Assembly: GCF_039372665.1 (NCBI RefSeq)
Contig: NZ_CP134994.1
Span: 349,542-413,541 of the forward strand
Source of the DNA: Buchnera aphidicola (Ceratovacuna keduensis)
GTDB lineage: Bacteria; Pseudomonadota; Gammaproteobacteria; Enterobacterales; Enterobacteriaceae
Reading direction: 5' to 3'
Length of the DNA stretch: 64,000 nucleotides
Every line of letters starts with the position of its first letter. Positions within the stretch are counted from its first letter, which is position 1. The notes beneath the pieces are model-generated. The model was not told the origin of the DNA and did no database searches. It saw nothing but the letters and a program-made list of their open reading frames with translations. Of the stretch, positions 9,421-21,604 are shown piece by piece. A program made the translations under genes and the position numbers.

Positions 9421-9930
9421 TTAATTATTTCCAAAAAAAAATTTTATTGTTTTATTTCTCTTTTTTGAAACAATATTAGGAGATTGCATGTTTTTTAAAC
9501 CATTTATAGTAGCTCTAACTACATTTATTGGATTAGTAGATCCATAAGTTTTAGCTAATACATTAAATACTCCAGATACTTCAAAAACAGCACGCATTGC
9601 TCCTCCAGCAATTATACCTGTACCATCAGAAGCAGGTTTCATAAAAATAGTAGATCCTGTAAAAGTTTCTTTAATAGAATATTGTAAAGTATTTTTATTT
9701 AAAAAAAAAGTTATCATATTTTTTCTAGCTTTTTCCATAGCTTTTTGTATGGCAGAAGGAACTTCTTTAGATTTTCCATATCCAAAACCAACTTTACCAT
9801 TTTTATTTCCTACTACAGTTAAAGCAGTAAAAGAAAAAACTCTTCCACCTTTAACAGTTTTTGAAACTCTATTAACTGAAATCAATTTTTCTTGAAATTC
9901 ATTATTTTTTTTATTATCTATATTTTTCAT
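9421..9930 (-). CDS. rpsE: 30S ribosomal protein S5
   Basis: S5 contributes to decoding accuracy. The double-stranded RNA-binding part is seen in [20 protein letters not shown] (about residues 22-41), and [18 protein letters not shown] and [16 protein letters not shown] follow. Length 169 aa (E. coli 167). It lies 11 bases after rplR in the spc cluster. Confidence 0.97.
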   Translation of the reverse strand: MKNIDNKKNNEFQEKLISVNRVSKTVKGGRVFSFTALTVVGNKNGKVGFGYGKSKEVPSAIQKAMEKARKNMITFFLNKNTLQYSIKETFTGSTIFMKPASDGTGIIAGGAMRAVFEVSGVFNVLAKTYGSTNPINVVRATINGLKNMQSPNIVSKKRNKTIKFFFGNN

Positions 9931-9941
9931 AAAAAATATTC

Positions 9942-10301
9942 CTAAAATTTTAGACCATATTTTCTAGCAGATTCAGCTAATTCTTTAATTCTTCCATGAT
10001 ATTTAAATCCAGAACGATCAAATGATACTCTATCTATTCCATTTTTTAAAGATCTTAAAGCTATTTTTTTACCAATTAATTTAGCTGATTTTTTATTACC
10101 AGGATAACAAATATTTTTTTTAATATTTTTTTCTAATGTAGAAGCAGAAACTACTACAAAATTGTTTGAAGAAATTATCTGAGCATAAATATTACGAGAA
10201 CTTCTATGAACTACTAACCTTATACTTTTTAATTTTTTAAATTTCTCTCTATATTTTAAAAATCTTCTAATTCTAGCATCTTTTTTTTTTAACACACTCA
10301 T
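9942..10301 (-). CDS. rplR: 50S ribosomal protein L18
   Basis: L18 binds 5S rRNA. Features are the basic N-terminus, [16 protein letters not shown] in the first third, and [20 protein letters not shown] at the C-terminus. Length 119 aa (E. coli 117). One base separates it from the rplF stop, indicating tight translational coupling. Confidence 0.97.
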   Translation of the reverse strand: MSVLKKKDARIRRFLKYREKFKKLKSIRLVVHRSSRNIYAQIISSNNFVVVSASTLEKNIKKNICYPGNKKSAKLIGKKIALRSLKNGIDRVSFDRSGFKYHGRIKELAESARKYGLKF

Positions 10302-10302
10302 T

Positions 10303-10836
10303 TTACTTCTTTTTAGCCTCTTTTCTTCTTATTATTTCATTTTCATAATGAATACCTTTTCCTTTATAAGGTTCAGGAGTTCTATATGATCTTAAATTAG
10401 CTGCAGTTTGAAAAACCAACTGTTTATTTATTCCACTAAGAATAATTTTATTTGTAGAATTACAACTAGCAAAAACACCATTAGGTAATTTATATTCTAT
10501 TACATGAGAATATCCTAAATTTAAATTTATTACATTTTCATTTATATAAGCTTTATATCCAACTCCAGATAATATTAATATTTTAAAAAATTTATTTTTA
10601 ACTCCATATATCATAGAAAAAACTAAAGATCTATAAGTTCCAGCATACATCCATGATTTATTAAAATTATCATCACAATTAAAAGTTAACAAATTTTTTT
10701 TATATTTTATATATACACAATCATTAATTTTCAATTTTAATTTACCATATATACCATGTACATATATTCTATTTTTTTTTATAACTATATTAACATCATT
10801 AGGAACTAAAATAGGACTTTTTGCTATTCTAGACAT
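10303..10836 (-). CDS. rplF: 50S ribosomal protein L6
   Basis: L6 sits near the factor-binding site of the large subunit. [16 protein letters not shown] at the N-terminus and [20 protein letters not shown] at the C-terminus are strongly conserved. Length 177 aa, equal to E. coli. The central part is more diverged than in most ribosomal proteins of the cluster. Confidence 0.97.
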   Translation of the reverse strand: MSRIAKSPILVPNDVNIVIKKNRIYVHGIYGKLKLKINDCVYIKYKKNLLTFNCDDNFNKSWMYAGTYRSLVFSMIYGVKNKFFKILILSGVGYKAYINENVINLNLGYSHVIEYKLPNGVFASCNSTNKIILSGINKQLVFQTAANLRSYRTPEPYKGKGIHYENEIIRRKEAKKK

Positions 10837-10884
10837 ATAAAAACTCCATATATTTTTATATAAAAATTAATTAATTTAATAAAA

Positions 10885-11265
10885 TTAATAAACATTACAT
10901 AATATTTCACCACCAATTCCTAATTTTCTAGCTTCAAAATCAGTTAAAACTCCTCTAGAAGTAGATATTATAGAAATTCCCAATCCATAAATAACCTTAT
11001 ATACATCTCTTTTATTTTTATATACTCTAAGACTAGGCTTACTTACTTTTTCTATATGTTCTATTACAGGTTTTCCATTATAATATTTTAAAAATATTTT
11101 TATTTTATAATTAATCAAAAAATTTTTTATATATCCTTCTCTTTTTAAAACTTCTAAAATAGAAACTTTAAATTTGGAAAATTTTACAATTACATATATC
11201 TTTTTAGAAAATTGACCATTTCTTATTCTAGTTAACATATCACTGATAGAATCTTGCATACTCAT
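10885..11265 (-). CDS. rpsH: 30S ribosomal protein S8
   Basis: S8 binds the central domain of 16S rRNA. It begins MSMQDSISDMLTRIRNGQ and ends with GLGISIISTSRGVLTDFEAR followed by LGIGGEILCNVY. Length 126 aa (E. coli 130); the missing residues fall in the middle loop. In E. coli it is also the translational repressor of the spc operon by binding rplE mRNA; conservation of that site was not tested. It follows rpsN after 41 bases. Confidence 0.97.
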   Translation of the reverse strand: MSMQDSISDMLTRIRNGQFSKKIYVIVKFSKFKVSILEVLKREGYIKNFLINYKIKIFLKYYNGKPVIEHIEKVSKPSLRVYKNKRDVYKVIYGLGISIISTSRGVLTDFEARKLGIGGEILCNVY

Positions 11266-11306
11266 TTTTAAAAATTATCCTATAATGTTTATAAAAAAAA
11301 TTAATT

Positions 11307-11612
11307 TTACCAACTTGATTTTTTTAAACCTGGAATTTCTCCATTCATTGCAGCTTCTCTAAATTTTATTCTACTTAATCCAAATTTTCTTAAAAATGCA
11401 TGAGGTCTTCCTGTTATATAACATCTATTTCTAATTCTACAAAGACTAGAATCTCTAGGTAATTTTTGTAATTTAAATATAGCTTTCATTTTTTCACTAT
11501 CAGAAGTTTTTAAATCGAATATAATTTTTTTTAAATTCTGTCTTACATTATAAAATTTTTTACTTAACTTTTTTCTTTTTATTTCTCTAGCTTTTATAGA
11601 TTCTTTTGCCAT
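11307..11612 (-). CDS. rpsN: 30S ribosomal protein S14
   Basis: S14 is in the head of the small subunit. At 101 aa it is the long, zinc-free form, equal to E. coli. Conserved parts are the N-terminal [36 protein letters not shown] and the C-terminal [11 protein letters not shown]. It starts 16 bases after rplE. Confidence 0.97.
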   Translation of the reverse strand: MAKESIKAREIKRKKLSKKFYNVRQNLKKIIFDLKTSDSEKMKAIFKLQKLPRDSSLCRIRNRCYITGRPHAFLRKFGLSRIKFREAAMNGEIPGLKKSSW

Positions 11613-11628
11613 ATTTTTTCTCTATATG

Positions 11629-12168
11629 TTATTTCTTAAATGGAAAATTTAAAGATTTTAATAATTTTAATGAACAATAATCATTGTTAGTATTAGTAGT
11701 TATCGTAATGTTTAAACCTCTAGTTTTATCTATCTTTTCATAATTTATTTCAGGAAAAATAATTTGCTCTTTTATACCTATACTATAATTTCCTCTACCA
11801 TCAAAAGATTTTTTATTAAAACCTCTAAAATCCCTAATTCTTGGAACAACTATATATATAAACCTATTTATAAAATCCCACATTCTATTTCTTCTCAATG
11901 TAACTTTACATCCTACAGGATGACCTTGTCTTATTTTAAATCCAGATATAGATTTTTTTGCATTAGTTACTATTGGTTTTTGTCCTGAAATCATAGTAAT
12001 ATCAGAAATTATATTAATTAAATTTTTTTTTTTATAATTACAACTACCATCTCCAATATTTAAAGTAATTTTTTCAATTTTAGGAACTTGCATAACAGAC
12101 GTAAGATTTAACTTTTTCATTAAATAATTGATTATCTTTTTTTTATAAAGAACTCTTAATTCTAACAC
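11629..12168 (-). CDS. rplE: 50S ribosomal protein L5 (GTG start)
   Basis: L5 binds 5S rRNA and contacts P-site tRNA and S13. The product is 179 aa, equal to E. coli, and contains [36 protein letters not shown] and [20 protein letters not shown]. The start is GTG at 12168, with GGAG seven bases upstream; the residue count to SVMQVP is identical to E. coli, which supports it. It lies 43 bases after rplX. Confidence 0.97.
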   Translation of the reverse strand: MLELRVLYKKKIINYLMKKLNLTSVMQVPKIEKITLNIGDGSCNYKKKNLINIISDITMISGQKPIVTNAKKSISGFKIRQGHPVGCKVTLRRNRMWDFINRFIYIVVPRIRDFRGFNKKSFDGRGNYSIGIKEQIIFPEINYEKIDKTRGLNITITTNTNNDYCSLKLLKSLNFPFKK

Positions 12169-12211
12169 TATTAATCTCCATAATTTTTATATATATTTTA
12201 TTAAAATTATT

Positions 12212-12526
12212 TTAATCTATAATTTTATTGTTAGATTTAAAAAAACGAAATTTTTTCCCATCTTTAAATTTAAATCCTACTCTATCAGATTTTCCTGTAA
12301 ATTTGTTAAAAATCTTTAAATTAGAAACTTGTATATAAGATTCTTTTTCTATTATTCCTCCAGGTTCATTTTTTTCTGGAATAGATTTTTTATGTTTTTT
12401 TACAATATTTATTCCGGAAACAATTACTTTATTTTTAGAAATAAATTTTTTTACTATACCTCTTTTACCTTTGCATTTTCCTGATATTACTACTACTTCA
12501 TCATTTCTCCTAATCTTTTTAGACAT
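12212..12526 (-). CDS. rplX: 50S ribosomal protein L24
   Basis: L24 initiates large-subunit assembly. From the ATG at 12526 the product is 104 aa, exactly the E. coli length, beginning [20 protein letters not shown], the KOW-like RNA-binding motif. An in-frame GTG at 12538 is better read as part of the ribosome binding site AGGTG, which sits directly after the rplN stop. The C-terminus [14 protein letters not shown] region is typical. Confidence 0.96.
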   Translation of the reverse strand: MSKKIRRNDEVVVISGKCKGKRGIVKKFISKNKVIVSGINIVKKHKKSIPEKNEPGGIIEKESYIQVSNLKIFNKFTGKSDRVGFKFKDGKKFRFFKSNNKIID

Positions 12527-12540
12527 ATATTTTTTCACCT

Positions 12541-12912
12541 TTAAATTACTTCTGAAGCTAAAGAAACAATTTTCATGAATTTTTCTGTTCTTAATTCTCT
12601 AGTAACTGGACCAAAAATTCTACTTCCTACAATTGTTTCATTGGCATTGTTTAATAATACACAAGAATTTCTATCAAATCTAATATAAGAACCATCTAAT
12701 CTAGAAATTCCTTTTTTTGTTCTTATAACAACTGCTTTTAAAACTTCACCCTTTTTAACTTTACCATTAGAAGAAGATTCTTGAACAGCAACTTTTATTA
12801 TATCTCCAATATTTGCATATCTTCTTTTTGAACCACCTAATACTTTTATACAAAGAACTAACTTTGCTCCAGAATTATCTGCAACATTCAAAATTGTTTG
12901 TTCTTGAATCAT
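12541..12912 (-). CDS. rplN: 50S ribosomal protein L14
   Basis: L14 lies at the subunit interface. It is highly conserved: [20 protein letters not shown] at the start, [16 protein letters not shown] in the middle and [13 protein letters not shown] near the end. Length 123 aa, equal to E. coli. First gene of the spc cluster, but only 24 bases follow rpsQ, so S10 and spc clusters run on without an obvious promoter between them. Confidence 0.98.
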   Translation of the reverse strand: MIQEQTILNVADNSGAKLVLCIKVLGGSKRRYANIGDIIKVAVQESSSNGKVKKGEVLKAVVIRTKKGISRLDGSYIRFDRNSCVLLNNANETIVGSRIFGPVTRELRTEKFMKIVSLASEVI

Positions 12913-12936
12913 TTTATTATAACCTTTATTTTTTAA

Positions 12937-13188
12937 TTATTTACTGTTTCTTATAATTTTTATTAATTTCCAAAACTTATGTTTAGATATTGGTTTACAT
13001 TGAGAAATTTCTATTAAATCTCCAATTGAACATTCATTTTTTTCATCATGAATTTTAATTTTAGTATGTCTTTTAATAAATTTTCCATAAATTTTATGTT
13101 TTACAAAACGTTCTATTAAAACTACACAAGTTTTATTCATTTTATTACTTATAACTAATCCTTTTAAAGTTTTTATATTATTAATCAC
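12937..13188 (-). CDS. rpsQ: 30S ribosomal protein S17 (GTG start)
   Basis: S17 is a primary 16S rRNA binder. The 83-residue product aligns end to end with E. coli (84 aa), including [17 protein letters not shown] and the [12 protein letters not shown] segment. The start is a GTG whose last bases form the rpmC stop (GTGA overlap of four bases), a typical coupled junction. Last gene of the S10 cluster. Confidence 0.96.
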   Translation of the reverse strand: MINNIKTLKGLVISNKMNKTCVVLIERFVKHKIYGKFIKRHTKIKIHDEKNECSIGDLIEISQCKPISKHKFWKLIKIIRNSK

Positions 13189-13382
13189 TTTTTTTTAACC
13201 TTATTTAATCCAATTAAAAATTTTAATTTTGAAATTTTTTTTTTACAAAATTTTAATAAATGAGTTTTTTTTAATTTTCCTGAAAACAATTGTATTTTTA
13301 AATTAAACTCTTCTTTTAAACACAACAACAATTTATTATTAAGATCTTTATCAATTTCATTATTATATTTTTTTATTACCAT
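13185..13382 (-). CDS. rpmC: 50S ribosomal protein L29
   Basis: L29 sits at the peptide exit tunnel and helps bind trigger factor and SRP. The 65-residue product (E. coli 63) has the characteristic [20 protein letters not shown] followed by a basic C-terminal helix. It overlaps rplP by seven bases at its start and rpsQ by four at its end. Confidence 0.95.
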   Translation of the reverse strand: MVIKKYNNEIDKDLNNKLLLCLKEEFNLKIQLFSGKLKKTHLLKFCKKKISKLKFLIGLNKVKKK

Positions 13383-13789
13383 ATTATACCTTTTTTTATA
13401 AAAATTGTTTTTACTGATAATTTAGCAGAAGCTAATAAAAAAGCTTTTCTAGAAATTTTTTCTGTAACTCCATCTACTTCATATAAAACTTTTCCAGGTT
13501 TAACTAAAAAAACCCAATATTCCACATTTCCTTTTCCTTTTCCCATTCTAACTTCCAATGGTTTTTTAGTAATAGGTTTATCAGGAAATATTCTTATCCA
13601 CATTTTACCATCTTTTTTAATTAATCTACTTATTACTTTTCTAGCCGATTCTATTTGTCTTGAAGTAATTCTTCCTCTAGTAATAGATTTAATACCAAAT
13701 TTACCAAAACAAATATTGCTTCCTATAGAAGTACCTCTATTTTTACCTTTATGCATTTTTCTAAATTTAGTGCGTTTAGGTTGTAACAT
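13376..13789 (-). CDS. rplP: 50S ribosomal protein L16
   Basis: L16 shapes the A site of the large subunit. It begins [19 protein letters not shown] and contains [17 protein letters not shown] and the [20 protein letters not shown] segment. Length 137 aa (E. coli 136). It overlaps rpmC by seven bases and follows rpsC after 19. Confidence 0.97.
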   Translation of the reverse strand: MLQPKRTKFRKMHKGKNRGTSIGSNICFGKFGIKSITRGRITSRQIESARKVISRLIKKDGKMWIRIFPDKPITKKPLEVRMGKGKGNVEYWVFLVKPGKVLYEVDGVTEKISRKAFLLASAKLSVKTIFIKKGIIW

Positions 13790-13808
13790 AATCTTTATAT
13801 TACTCCTT

Positions 13809-14513
13809 TTATCTAATTCTTCTTCTTCTAAAATTTTTTTTAAATTTAATAGTTGGTTTTTCTAATTTTAACATAACATCCATTTTTCCTAAAATTTCTC
13901 CTTTAAATATCCAAACTTTAATTCCAATTATTCCATATGTAGTATTTGCTTCAGAAAAACTATATTCAATATTTGCTCTTAAAGTATGCAGTGGAACTCT
14001 ACCTTCTCTATACCACTCTCTTCTTGCTATTTCAGCACCTCCTAATCTTCCACTAATTTCTATTTTTATTCCTTTTGCACCTTGTCTCATAGCATTTTGA
14101 ACAGATCTTTTCATAACTCTTCTAAACATAATTCTTTTTTCAAGTTGTAAACTTATATTGTTAGCAATTAATTTAGCATCTAATTCAGGTTTTTTAATTT
14201 CAGATATATTTATCTGAACTGGTATTTTAATTAAATTAAATATTTTTAATTTAATTTTTTCTATATCTTCTCCTTTTTTTCCAATTACTATTCCAGGTCT
14301 TGAAGTAAATATAGTTATTTTAATACTTTTAGAAAGTCTTTCAATAACAACTTTAGATATAGAAGCTTTAGTTAATTTTTTAAATATAAATTTTCTAACT
14401 TCAAAATCATTTTGTAAATTTTTAGAAAAATTTTTTTTATTTGCAAACCAAATAGAATTCCAATGTTTTATTATTCCCAATCTCATACCATTTGGATTAA
14501 CTTTTTGACCCAT
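13809..14513 (-). CDS. rpsC: 30S ribosomal protein S3
   Basis: S3 lines the mRNA entry channel. The KH domain is evident in [18 protein letters not shown] (about residues 71-88), and the C-terminal domain carries [20 protein letters not shown] and [20 protein letters not shown]. Length 234 aa (E. coli 233). The C-terminus is very arginine-rich. Confidence 0.98.
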   Translation of the reverse strand: MGQKVNPNGMRLGIIKHWNSIWFANKKNFSKNLQNDFEVRKFIFKKLTKASISKVVIERLSKSIKITIFTSRPGIVIGKKGEDIEKIKLKIFNLIKIPVQINISEIKKPELDAKLIANNISLQLEKRIMFRRVMKRSVQNAMRQGAKGIKIEISGRLGGAEIARREWYREGRVPLHTLRANIEYSFSEANTTYGIIGIKVWIFKGEILGKMDVMLKLEKPTIKFKKNFRRRRIR

Positions 14514-14539
14514 ATTTTAACCTTTTTATTTTTTTAAAC

Positions 14540-14869
14540 TTAATAAGAAACTACTATTTTTATATGACTAGTTCTTTTTAATATTCTATCAGCTCTTCCT
14601 TTAGCTCTTGGCATCATTCTTTTCATAACAGGTCCGTTATCTACATTTATTCTAACTATTTTAAGTTTATCTACATCCAGACCATAATTATGTTCAGCAT
14701 TTGCAATTGCTGAATATAAAACTTTAATTATTAAATTAGAAGCTTTCTTCCTATTAAATTTTAATATTTCTATAGCTAAAGAAACATTTTTTCCTAATAT
14801 AAGATTAGAAACTAATCTAATTTTTTGAGAAGAAGAATTAGCTTTTTTATGTATAGCATATACTTCCAT
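14540..14869 (-). CDS. rplV: 50S ribosomal protein L22
   Basis: L22 has a long loop lining the exit tunnel. The loop residues are visible in [20 protein letters not shown] followed by RTSHIKIVV. Length 109 aa (E. coli 110). It lies 20 bases after rpsS. Confidence 0.97.
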   Translation of the reverse strand: MEVYAIHKKANSSSQKIRLVSNLILGKNVSLAIEILKFNRKKASNLIIKVLYSAIANAEHNYGLDVDKLKIVRINVDNGPVMKRMMPRAKGRADRILKRTSHIKIVVSY

Positions 14870-14889
14870 TTTTTTTACTCCAAAAAAAA

Positions 14890-15186
14890 TTATTTAGATT
14901 TTTCAGAAACATTTTTTTTTATTTTTTTATCTATATTATGACCTCTATAAGTTCTAGTTATAGAAAATTCTCCTAATTTATGACCAACCATTTCTTCAGT
15001 AATAAAAATTGGTATATGATTTCTACCATTATGAACTGAAATGGTTAAACCTATCATATTAGGAAATATAGTAGATCTTCTTGACCATGTTTTTATTGGT
15101 TTTCTATCTTTTAATTTCAAAGCCTTTTCAACTTTTTTAAATAAACTTCTATCTATAAAAGGACCTTTTCTGACTGATCTAGGCAT
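14890..15186 (-). CDS. rpsS: 30S ribosomal protein S19
   Basis: S19 forms an S13-S19 pair in the head of the small subunit. It begins [20 protein letters not shown] and contains [20 protein letters not shown] and [16 protein letters not shown]. The length of 98 aa is six longer than E. coli because of a lysine-rich tail. It starts 14 bases after rplB. Confidence 0.97.
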   Translation of the reverse strand: MPRSVRKGPFIDRSLFKKVEKALKLKDRKPIKTWSRRSTIFPNMIGLTISVHNGRNHIPIFITEEMVGHKLGEFSITRTYRGHNIDKKIKKNVSEKSK

Positions 15187-15200
15187 ATTATCATCCTTTA

Positions 15201-16019
15201 TTATTTTCTTCTATGTACAATAAATTTTTGAGTTCTTTTATTATTTCTAGTTTTTTTTCCTTTAGTTTGTTTACCCCATGGACTAACAGGATGTTTACCA
15301 AAATTTTTTCCTTCACCACCTCCATGAGGATGATCTACTGGATTCATAGCTGTACCTCTTACAGTAGGTCTTATTCCTAGCCATCTTTTACATCCAGCTT
15401 TACCAAATTTTCTTAACATATGTTTTATATTACCAACTTCTCCTATAGTAGCTCTACAATTTAAATGTATTTTTCTAATTTCACCTGAACATAATCTTAT
15501 TAATGCATAATTTTTTTCTTTTGATATAAGTTGAGAATGACTTCCAGCAGATCTAGATATTTGAGCTCCTTTTCCTGGTTTAATTTCTATATTATGTATA
15601 TATTCTCCAGAAGGAATATTTTTTATACATAAACAATTTCCAGACTTAATTTCTACTTTTTTTCCTGAAATTACAATATCACCTATTTTAATATTTTTTG
15701 GTTCTAAAATATAACTTTTAGTACCATCTTTATATACAATTAAAGCTATATTTGAAGATCTATTAGGATCATATTCAATTCTTTTTACAACAGCTGGTAT
15801 ATTATCTTTATTTCTTTTAAAATCTATATATCTATATTTTTTTTTATGTCCTCTTCCAATATGTCTTGTAGTTATTCTTCCTAAATTATTTCTACCACCG
15901 GTTTTTACAATTTTTTTTAATAAAGATTTTAAAGGTTTTTTTTTATATAAATTATAATTTTTTATTTTTATTAAATGTCTTCTACCAGGAGATGTAGGTT
16001 TTACTTTCTTTATTATCAT
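15201..16019 (-). CDS. rplB: 50S ribosomal protein L2
   Basis: L2 is needed for subunit association and peptidyl transfer. The conserved histidine near the active site is in [20 protein letters not shown], near residue 225. [20 protein letters not shown] and the central [11 protein letters not shown] region are also typical. Length 272 aa (E. coli 273). It lies 29 bases after rplW. Confidence 0.98.
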   Translation of the reverse strand: MIIKKVKPTSPGRRHLIKIKNYNLYKKKPLKSLLKKIVKTGGRNNLGRITTRHIGRGHKKKYRYIDFKRNKDNIPAVVKRIEYDPNRSSNIALIVYKDGTKSYILEPKNIKIGDIVISGKKVEIKSGNCLCIKNIPSGEYIHNIEIKPGKGAQISRSAGSHSQLISKEKNYALIRLCSGEIRKIHLNCRATIGEVGNIKHMLRKFGKAGCKRWLGIRPTVRGTAMNPVDHPHGGGEGKNFGKHPVSPWGKQTKGKKTRNNKRTQKFIVHRRK

Positions 16020-16048
16020 ATAAAATTTTCCATTTTTTTTAAAAATAT

Positions 16049-16348
16049 TTAAAAATTAAAACTATCACCTTTTTTTAAAGTTATATATACTTTTTTCCAA
16101 TCTTTTTTAAATCCATATTTATTAGAATTTCCTTTTCTATTATTTTTTTTTTTACCTTTTACAATTAAAGTATTAATTTTTAATACGTTTACTTTAAAAA
16201 TTTTTTCTAACATATTTTTTATTTCTTTTTTGTTAGCATTTTTTAAAACTTTTATTATAAAACTATTTTTTTTTTCAGAAATTATAGAAGATTTTTCAGA
16301 AATATGAATTCCTCTAAAAATTTTTAAATTTCGTTCTTTAAATTTCAT
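16049..16348 (-). CDS. rplW: 50S ribosomal protein L23
   Basis: L23 is the exit-tunnel protein that docks trigger factor and [23 protein letters not shown] near the N-terminus and [18 protein letters not shown] at the C-terminus identify it; the glutamate in SEKS is the trigger-factor contact region. Length 99 aa (E. coli 100). It overlaps the end of rplD by 11 bases. Confidence 0.96.
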   Translation of the reverse strand: MKFKERNLKIFRGIHISEKSSIISEKKNSFIIKVLKNANKKEIKNMLEKIFKVNVLKINTLIVKGKKKNNRKGNSNKYGFKKDWKKVYITLKKGDSFNF

Positions 16349-16952
16349 GTAAACTTTTCTCTATTTCTTTTAATGTTTTAAAATTAGTAACTATTACATC
16401 ATAAGATAATAATATTAATGGATTAATAAATCTATGTTCTATTAGAAAAACTCCTTTTATATTTCTAGATGATAAAAATATATTTCTATCAAAATTACTT
16501 AATATGATTAATATCTTATTAAAATTTATAAATTTTAATTTTTCAACTAATAACTTAGTTTTTGGATAATTTATACTTAATTCTTTAAAAACTATTAATT
16601 TATTTTTTCTTATTAATTCAGAAAAAATACTTTTTATAGCTCCTTTATACATTTTTTTATTAACTTTTTTAAAATTATTTCTATATTTATATGCAAAAGT
16701 TACACCTCCTGATCTCCATATAGGGCTCCTTATTGACCCTACTCTAGCTCTACCAGTTCCTTTTTGTTTCCATGGTTTTTTTCCAGAACCTGATACTTCA
16801 GCTTTAGATTTTTGAGATTTTGTACCTTTTTTACTAATAGAAATATATGATGATAATACTTGATGTATTAATTTTATATTAAAAGATCTATTAAATATAG
16901 AATTTGACAAATTAATAAAATCATTATTGCTGTCTTTTAAAAATAATTTCAT
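16338..16952 (-). CDS. rplD: 50S ribosomal protein L4
   Basis: L4 has a tunnel loop, visible as GSGKKPWKQKGTGRARVGSI followed by RSPIWRSGGVTF. Length 204 aa (E. coli 201). In E. coli L4 also represses the S10 operon through the rpsJ leader. Here the 150-odd bases upstream of rpsJ are almost pure AT and I see no such leader structure, so this control may be lost. The C-terminal half is the more diverged part. Confidence 0.97.
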   Translation of the reverse strand: MKLFLKDSNNDFINLSNSIFNRSFNIKLIHQVLSSYISISKKGTKSQKSKAEVSGSGKKPWKQKGTGRARVGSIRSPIWRSGGVTFAYKYRNNFKKVNKKMYKGAIKSIFSELIRKNKLIVFKELSINYPKTKLLVEKLKFINFNKILIILSNFDRNIFLSSRNIKGVFLIEHRFINPLILLSYDVIVTNFKTLKEIEKSLHEI

Positions 16953-16964
16953 ATAAAAAATTAT

Positions 16965-17600
16965 TTACCTCTTAATTTTTATAGATGGTCTTATAATAAC
17001 ATTACTATTAGAAAATCCAGGTATAGTTCCTTTTACAAATAAAAAATTTTTTTTATTATTTATACGAACTATACTTAAATTTTGTATAGTAATTCTTTTA
17101 TTTCCTAAATGACCAGACATTTTTTTTCCTTTAAAAACTCTTCCAGGAGTTTGATTTTGACCTATAGATCCAGGAGCTCTATGTGATAAAGAATTACCAT
17201 GACTATTATCTTGAGATTTGAAGTTCCATCTTTTTATAGTACCAGAAAACCCTTTACCTTTAGAAAATCCTGTTATATCTACTTTTTTAACATTTTTTAA
17301 AATATTTATATTTAATATTTGACCTGAAAAAAAATTATTTTTTTCTTTTACTCTAAATTCCCATAATCCTCTTCCCGGAGAAACATTATATTTAATAAAA
17401 TGACCAGATTTAGGTTTATTTATACTATTTTTATTTTTTGTTCCTGTAGTAACTTGTATAGCAGAATATTTATCATTCTTTAAATTTTTTACTTGAACTA
17501 CTACATTTTTAGTAACTTCTATTATAGTAACTGGAATTAAATTTCCTTCTTTAGAAAAAATCATAGAAGACCCTATTTTTTTACCTACTAATCCAACCAT
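16965..17600 (-). CDS. rplC: 50S ribosomal protein L3
   Basis: L3 reaches to the peptidyl transferase centre. [20 protein letters not shown] near residue 142 contains the glutamine methylated by PrmB in E. coli, and [16 protein letters not shown] precedes it. Length 211 aa (E. coli 209). It follows rpsJ after 39 bases. Confidence 0.97.
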   Translation of the reverse strand: MVGLVGKKIGSSMIFSKEGNLIPVTIIEVTKNVVVQVKNLKNDKYSAIQVTTGTKNKNSINKPKSGHFIKYNVSPGRGLWEFRVKEKNNFFSGQILNINILKNVKKVDITGFSKGKGFSGTIKRWNFKSQDNSHGNSLSHRAPGSIGQNQTPGRVFKGKKMSGHLGNKRITIQNLSIVRINNKKNFLFVKGTIPGFSNSNVIIRPSIKIKR

Positions 17601-17639
17601 ATAAAATCACCTATAATAAAATTATTTTTATTTTTAATA

Positions 17640-17957
<318 letters not shown>

Positions 17958-18108
17958 CTATATATTCTCCACAAATAAATTTTTTATATAATTAAATAAT
18001 AATTTATAATAAAAAATTATTATTAAAAATAATAAAAAATAAAAAATTTTATATAAAGACAAATTGTATCAAATATAAATTCTAAAAACTAGCATAAAAA
18101 TATTTATA

Positions 18109-18144
18109 TAGAAAAAGAGGTATAGTAAAATTCCTCTTTTTCTA
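18109..18144 (-). terminator. Hairpin terminator after tuf
   Basis: A perfect 12-bp stem (18109-18120 with 18133-18144, including GAAAAAGAGG) with a 12-base loop lies seven bases past the tuf stop codon. It is the only structured element in the gap to rpsJ. The downstream minus strand is A/T-rich with several T runs. It separates the tus-str unit from the S10 cluster. Confidence 0.6.
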
Positions 18145-18151
18145 AAAATTT

Positions 18152-19336
18152 TTATTCAATAATTTTTGAAACTATACCAGCTCCAACAGTTTTACCACCT
18201 TCTCTTATAGCAAATCTCAATCCTTCTGTCATAGCTATTGGATGTATTAAAGTAACATTTAATTCTACGTTGTCTCCAGGCATAACCATTTCCATAGAAT
18301 CAGGCAATTCTATTAATCCTGTTACATCAGTAGTTCTAAAATAAAATTGAGGTCTATATCCTTTAAAAAAAGCAGTATGTCTACCACCTTCTTCTTTAGA
18401 AAGTACATAAACTTTAGAACTAAATTTTTTATGAGGAGTTATAGAACCAGGTTTTGATAAAACTTGACCTCTTTCTATATCATCTCTTTTTGTACCTCTT
18501 AGTAAAACACCTACATTTTCACCCGCTCTTCCTTCATCTAATAATTTTCTAAACATTTCAACACCAGTACATATAGTTTTATGAGTAGGCTTTATGCCAA
18601 CTATTTCTACTTCTTCTCCAACTTTTATAATTCCTTTTTCTACTCTACCAGTAACTACTGTACCTCTTCCAGATATGGAAAACACATCTTCTATAGGCAA
18701 TAAAAATGGTTCATTTATTTCTCTTTTAGGATCAGGAATATATGTATCTAATAAATTAGATAATTCTATAATTTTATCTTCCCACTTTTTGTCCCCTTCT
18801 ATAGCTTTTAAAGCTGATCCTCTTATTATAGGAGTTTTTTCTCCAGGAAAATCATATTCTGTAAGAAGATCTCTAACTTCCATTTCCACTAATTCTAGTA
18901 ATTCTTCATCTTCTACCATATCACATTTATTAAGAAACACTACAATATAAGGAACACCGACTTGTCTACCTAAAAGTATATGTTCTCTTGTTTGAGGCAT
19001 AGGTCCATCAGTTGCTGCAACTACTAATATAGCACCATCCATTTGAGCAGCACCTGTTATCATATTTTTTATATAATCAGCATGACCAGGACAATCAACA
19101 TGAGCATAATGTCTTTTTAAAGTATCATATTCAACATGAGAAGTATTTATAGTAATTCCTCTAGATTTTTCTTCTGGAGCATTATCTATTTGTTCAAATG
19201 TTCTAGCTGAACCTCCATATTTTTTAGATAAAACTGTTGTTATAGCTGAAGTTAAAGTTGTCTTACCATGATCCACATGACCTATTGTTCCAACATTTAT
19301 ATGTGGCTTTATACGATCAAATTTTTCTTTAGACAT
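18152..19336 (-). CDS. tuf: Elongation factor Tu
   Basis: EF-Tu delivers aminoacyl-tRNA to the ribosome as a GTP complex. GTPase motifs: GHVDHGKT (residues 19-26), DCPGHADY (about 81-88) and NKCD (about 136-139). The effector region around [12 protein letters not shown] is present. Length 394 aa, equal to E. coli, ending [11 protein letters not shown]. It is the most conserved protein of the window and has the least lysine/asparagine drift. It follows fusA after 63 bases. Confidence 0.99.
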   Translation of the reverse strand: MSKEKFDRIKPHINVGTIGHVDHGKTTLTSAITTVLSKKYGGSARTFEQIDNAPEEKSRGITINTSHVEYDTLKRHYAHVDCPGHADYIKNMITGAAQMDGAILVVAATDGPMPQTREHILLGRQVGVPYIVVFLNKCDMVEDEELLELVEMEVRDLLTEYDFPGEKTPIIRGSALKAIEGDKKWEDKIIELSNLLDTYIPDPKREINEPFLLPIEDVFSISGRGTVVTGRVEKGIIKVGEEVEIVGIKPTHKTICTGVEMFRKLLDEGRAGENVGVLLRGTKRDDIERGQVLSKPGSITPHKKFSSKVYVLSKEEGGRHTAFFKGYRPQFYFRTTDVTGLIELPDSMEMVMPGDNVELNVTLIHPIAMTEGLRFAIREGGKTVGAGIVSKIIE

Positions 19337-19399
19337 TTTTTATACTCTAGTTTCATTGATATGTTAAAATTTCATTCTATATAAATATAAAAAATATTA

Positions 19400-21514
19400 T
19401 TATTTTTTATTTTCTAGAATATTATAAGTTATATTATCAGGTATTTCTGAATATTTTAAAAATTCCATAGAATACATAGCCCTACCTTGAGTTTTTGATC
19501 TTAAATCAGTAGCATATCCAAACATTTCTGATAATGGAACTTTGGAAACAATTATTTTATTATTAAAATTATTATCTAAACTTTCTACATTTCCTCTTCT
19601 TCTATTTAGATCTCCAATAACATCACCCATATATTCTTCAGGAGTATCTATTTCTACTTTCATTATAGGTTCCAATAAAATTGGTTTTGCCATTTTGAAA
19701 GCATTTTTAAAAGCTATTGAAGCAGCAAATTTAAATGCAAGTTCTGAAGAATCAACATCATGATAAGAACCAAAATGTAATCTAACACCTATATTAACTA
19801 CTGGATATCCAGCTAAAGGTCCTGAACTTAATTGTTCTTGTATTCCCTTGTCTATAGCAGAAATATATTCAGAAGGTATTACTCCTCCTTTTATATTGTT
19901 TATAAACTTGTAGTTTTCTTTATTAACTTCAATAGGAAATATATCTATTACAACATGACCATATTGACCTCTACCTCCAGATTGTTTTATATATTTTCCT
20001 TCTACATTATTAATTTTATTCTTTATAGTTTCCCTATATGAAACTCTAGGTTTTCCTACATTAGCACATACACCAAATTCTCTTTTCATTCTATCTACGA
20101 TTATTTCTAAGTGCAATTCTCCCATGCCAGAAATTATAGTCTGATTAGATTCATGATCTATATGAACTTTAAAAGAAGGATCTTCTTTAGCTAATCTTGC
20201 TAAAGCAATTCCCATTTTTTCTTGATCTGATTTAGTTATTGGTTCTATAGCTATAGAAATTACTGGTTCCGGGAATTCTATTTTTTCTAAAATTATTTTT
20301 TTTTTAGGATCGCATAGAGTATCTCCTGTAGTAACATTCTTTAATCCTATAGCTGCAGCTATATCTCCTGATCTAACTTCTTTTATTTCTTCTCTTTTAT
20401 TAGCATGCATTTGAACTATTCTTCCAAATCTTTCTTTTTGAGATTTTGTAGAATTTAATACAGTATCTCCAGATCTTATTATTCCTGAATATACTCTAAA
20501 AAATGTTAAACTTCCTACAAAAGGATCAGTAGAAATTTTGAAAGCTAATGCAGAAAAATATTCATTGTTATCATATTTTTTTACTTTATAATTATCTTTT
20601 TTAGAATAATTTTTTGAAATATTATATTTATTAAAATATACATCTTTAGGAGAAGGTAAAAAATCTACTATTGAATCTAATAATGATTGAACACCTTTAT
20701 TTTTAAAAGAAGAACCACAAGTAACTACTAATATTTCATTTTTTAATGATCTTTTTCTTAAACCTTTTTTTAATTCTTCTTCAGAAAATTCTTTTCCGGA
20801 TAAATATATTTCCATAAATTTATCATTAGATTCAGCTACAGTTTCAACTAAATGTTTCCTCCATATATTAGAAATATTTATTAAATCTTTTGGAATAGAA
20901 GAATGCTTAAAAGTAATTCCTTTATCAATATCATTCCATATTATAGATTTCATTTTTATTAAATCAATTACTCCAATAAAATTGTCTTCTGATCCTATTG
21001 GTAATTGTATAGGCACAGTAATTATATTAAACCTATTTTTAATTTGATTAATTACATTAAAAAAATTAGCTCCAATTCTATCCATCTTATTTATAAAAGC
21101 AATTCTAGGAACTTTATATTTATTAGATTGTTTCCATACAGTTTCTGACTGAGGTTGAACCCCTCCTACAGCACAATATATCATTACTACACCATCCAAT
21201 ACTCTCATAGATCTTTCTACTTCTATTGTAAAATCAACATGACCTGGAGTATCAATAATATTTATTCTATGAGAATCATATTGTTTATACATTCCTGACC
21301 AAAAAGTAGTTGTAGCTGCTGATGTAATAGTAATTCCCCTTTCTTGTTCTTGCTCCATCCAATCCATTGTTGCGTCTCCATCATGTACTTCACCTATTTT
21401 ATGATTAATTCCAGTATAAAATAGAATTCTTTCTGTAGTAGTAGTTTTACCAGCATCTATATGAGCACTTATTCCTATGTTTCTATAATTTAATATATTA
21501 ATTTTTCTAGACAT
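19400..21514 (-). CDS. fusA: Elongation factor G
   Basis: EF-G drives translocation of tRNA and mRNA. GTPase motifs: AHIDAGKT (17-24), DTPGHVDF (about 88-95) and NKMD (about 142-145). Domain IV carries SYRETI and [10 protein letters not shown]. At 704 aa it equals E. coli. It lies between rpsG (90 bases upstream) and tuf, the classic str arrangement. Confidence 0.99.
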   Translation of the reverse strand: MSRKINILNYRNIGISAHIDAGKTTTTERILFYTGINHKIGEVHDGDATMDWMEQEQERGITITSAATTTFWSGMYKQYDSHRINIIDTPGHVDFTIEVERSMRVLDGVVMIYCAVGGVQPQSETVWKQSNKYKVPRIAFINKMDRIGANFFNVINQIKNRFNIITVPIQLPIGSEDNFIGVIDLIKMKSIIWNDIDKGITFKHSSIPKDLINISNIWRKHLVETVAESNDKFMEIYLSGKEFSEEELKKGLRKRSLKNEILVVTCGSSFKNKGVQSLLDSIVDFLPSPKDVYFNKYNISKNYSKKDNYKVKKYDNNEYFSALAFKISTDPFVGSLTFFRVYSGIIRSGDTVLNSTKSQKERFGRIVQMHANKREEIKEVRSGDIAAAIGLKNVTTGDTLCDPKKKIILEKIEFPEPVISIAIEPITKSDQEKMGIALARLAKEDPSFKVHIDHESNQTIISGMGELHLEIIVDRMKREFGVCANVGKPRVSYRETIKNKINNVEGKYIKQSGGRGQYGHVVIDIFPIEVNKENYKFINNIKGGVIPSEYISAIDKGIQEQLSSGPLAGYPVVNIGVRLHFGSYHDVDSSELAFKFAASIAFKNAFKMAKPILLEPIMKVEIDTPEEYMGDVIGDLNRRRGNVESLDNNFNNKIIVSKVPLSEMFGYATDLRSKTQGRAMYSMEFLKYSEIPDNITYNILENKK

Positions 21515-21604
21515 ATTTTTTATAATCTTATTATATTTTCAAAATATAAAAATATATTTTAACAAAATTGTTTATGAAATAAAAAATTGATAAAAATAAA
21601 ATTT

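Noticed and set aside
18594-18950. 118-codon plus-strand frame inside tuf
   Set aside because: Antisense to a fully conserved EF-Tu; no start signal and no similarity.
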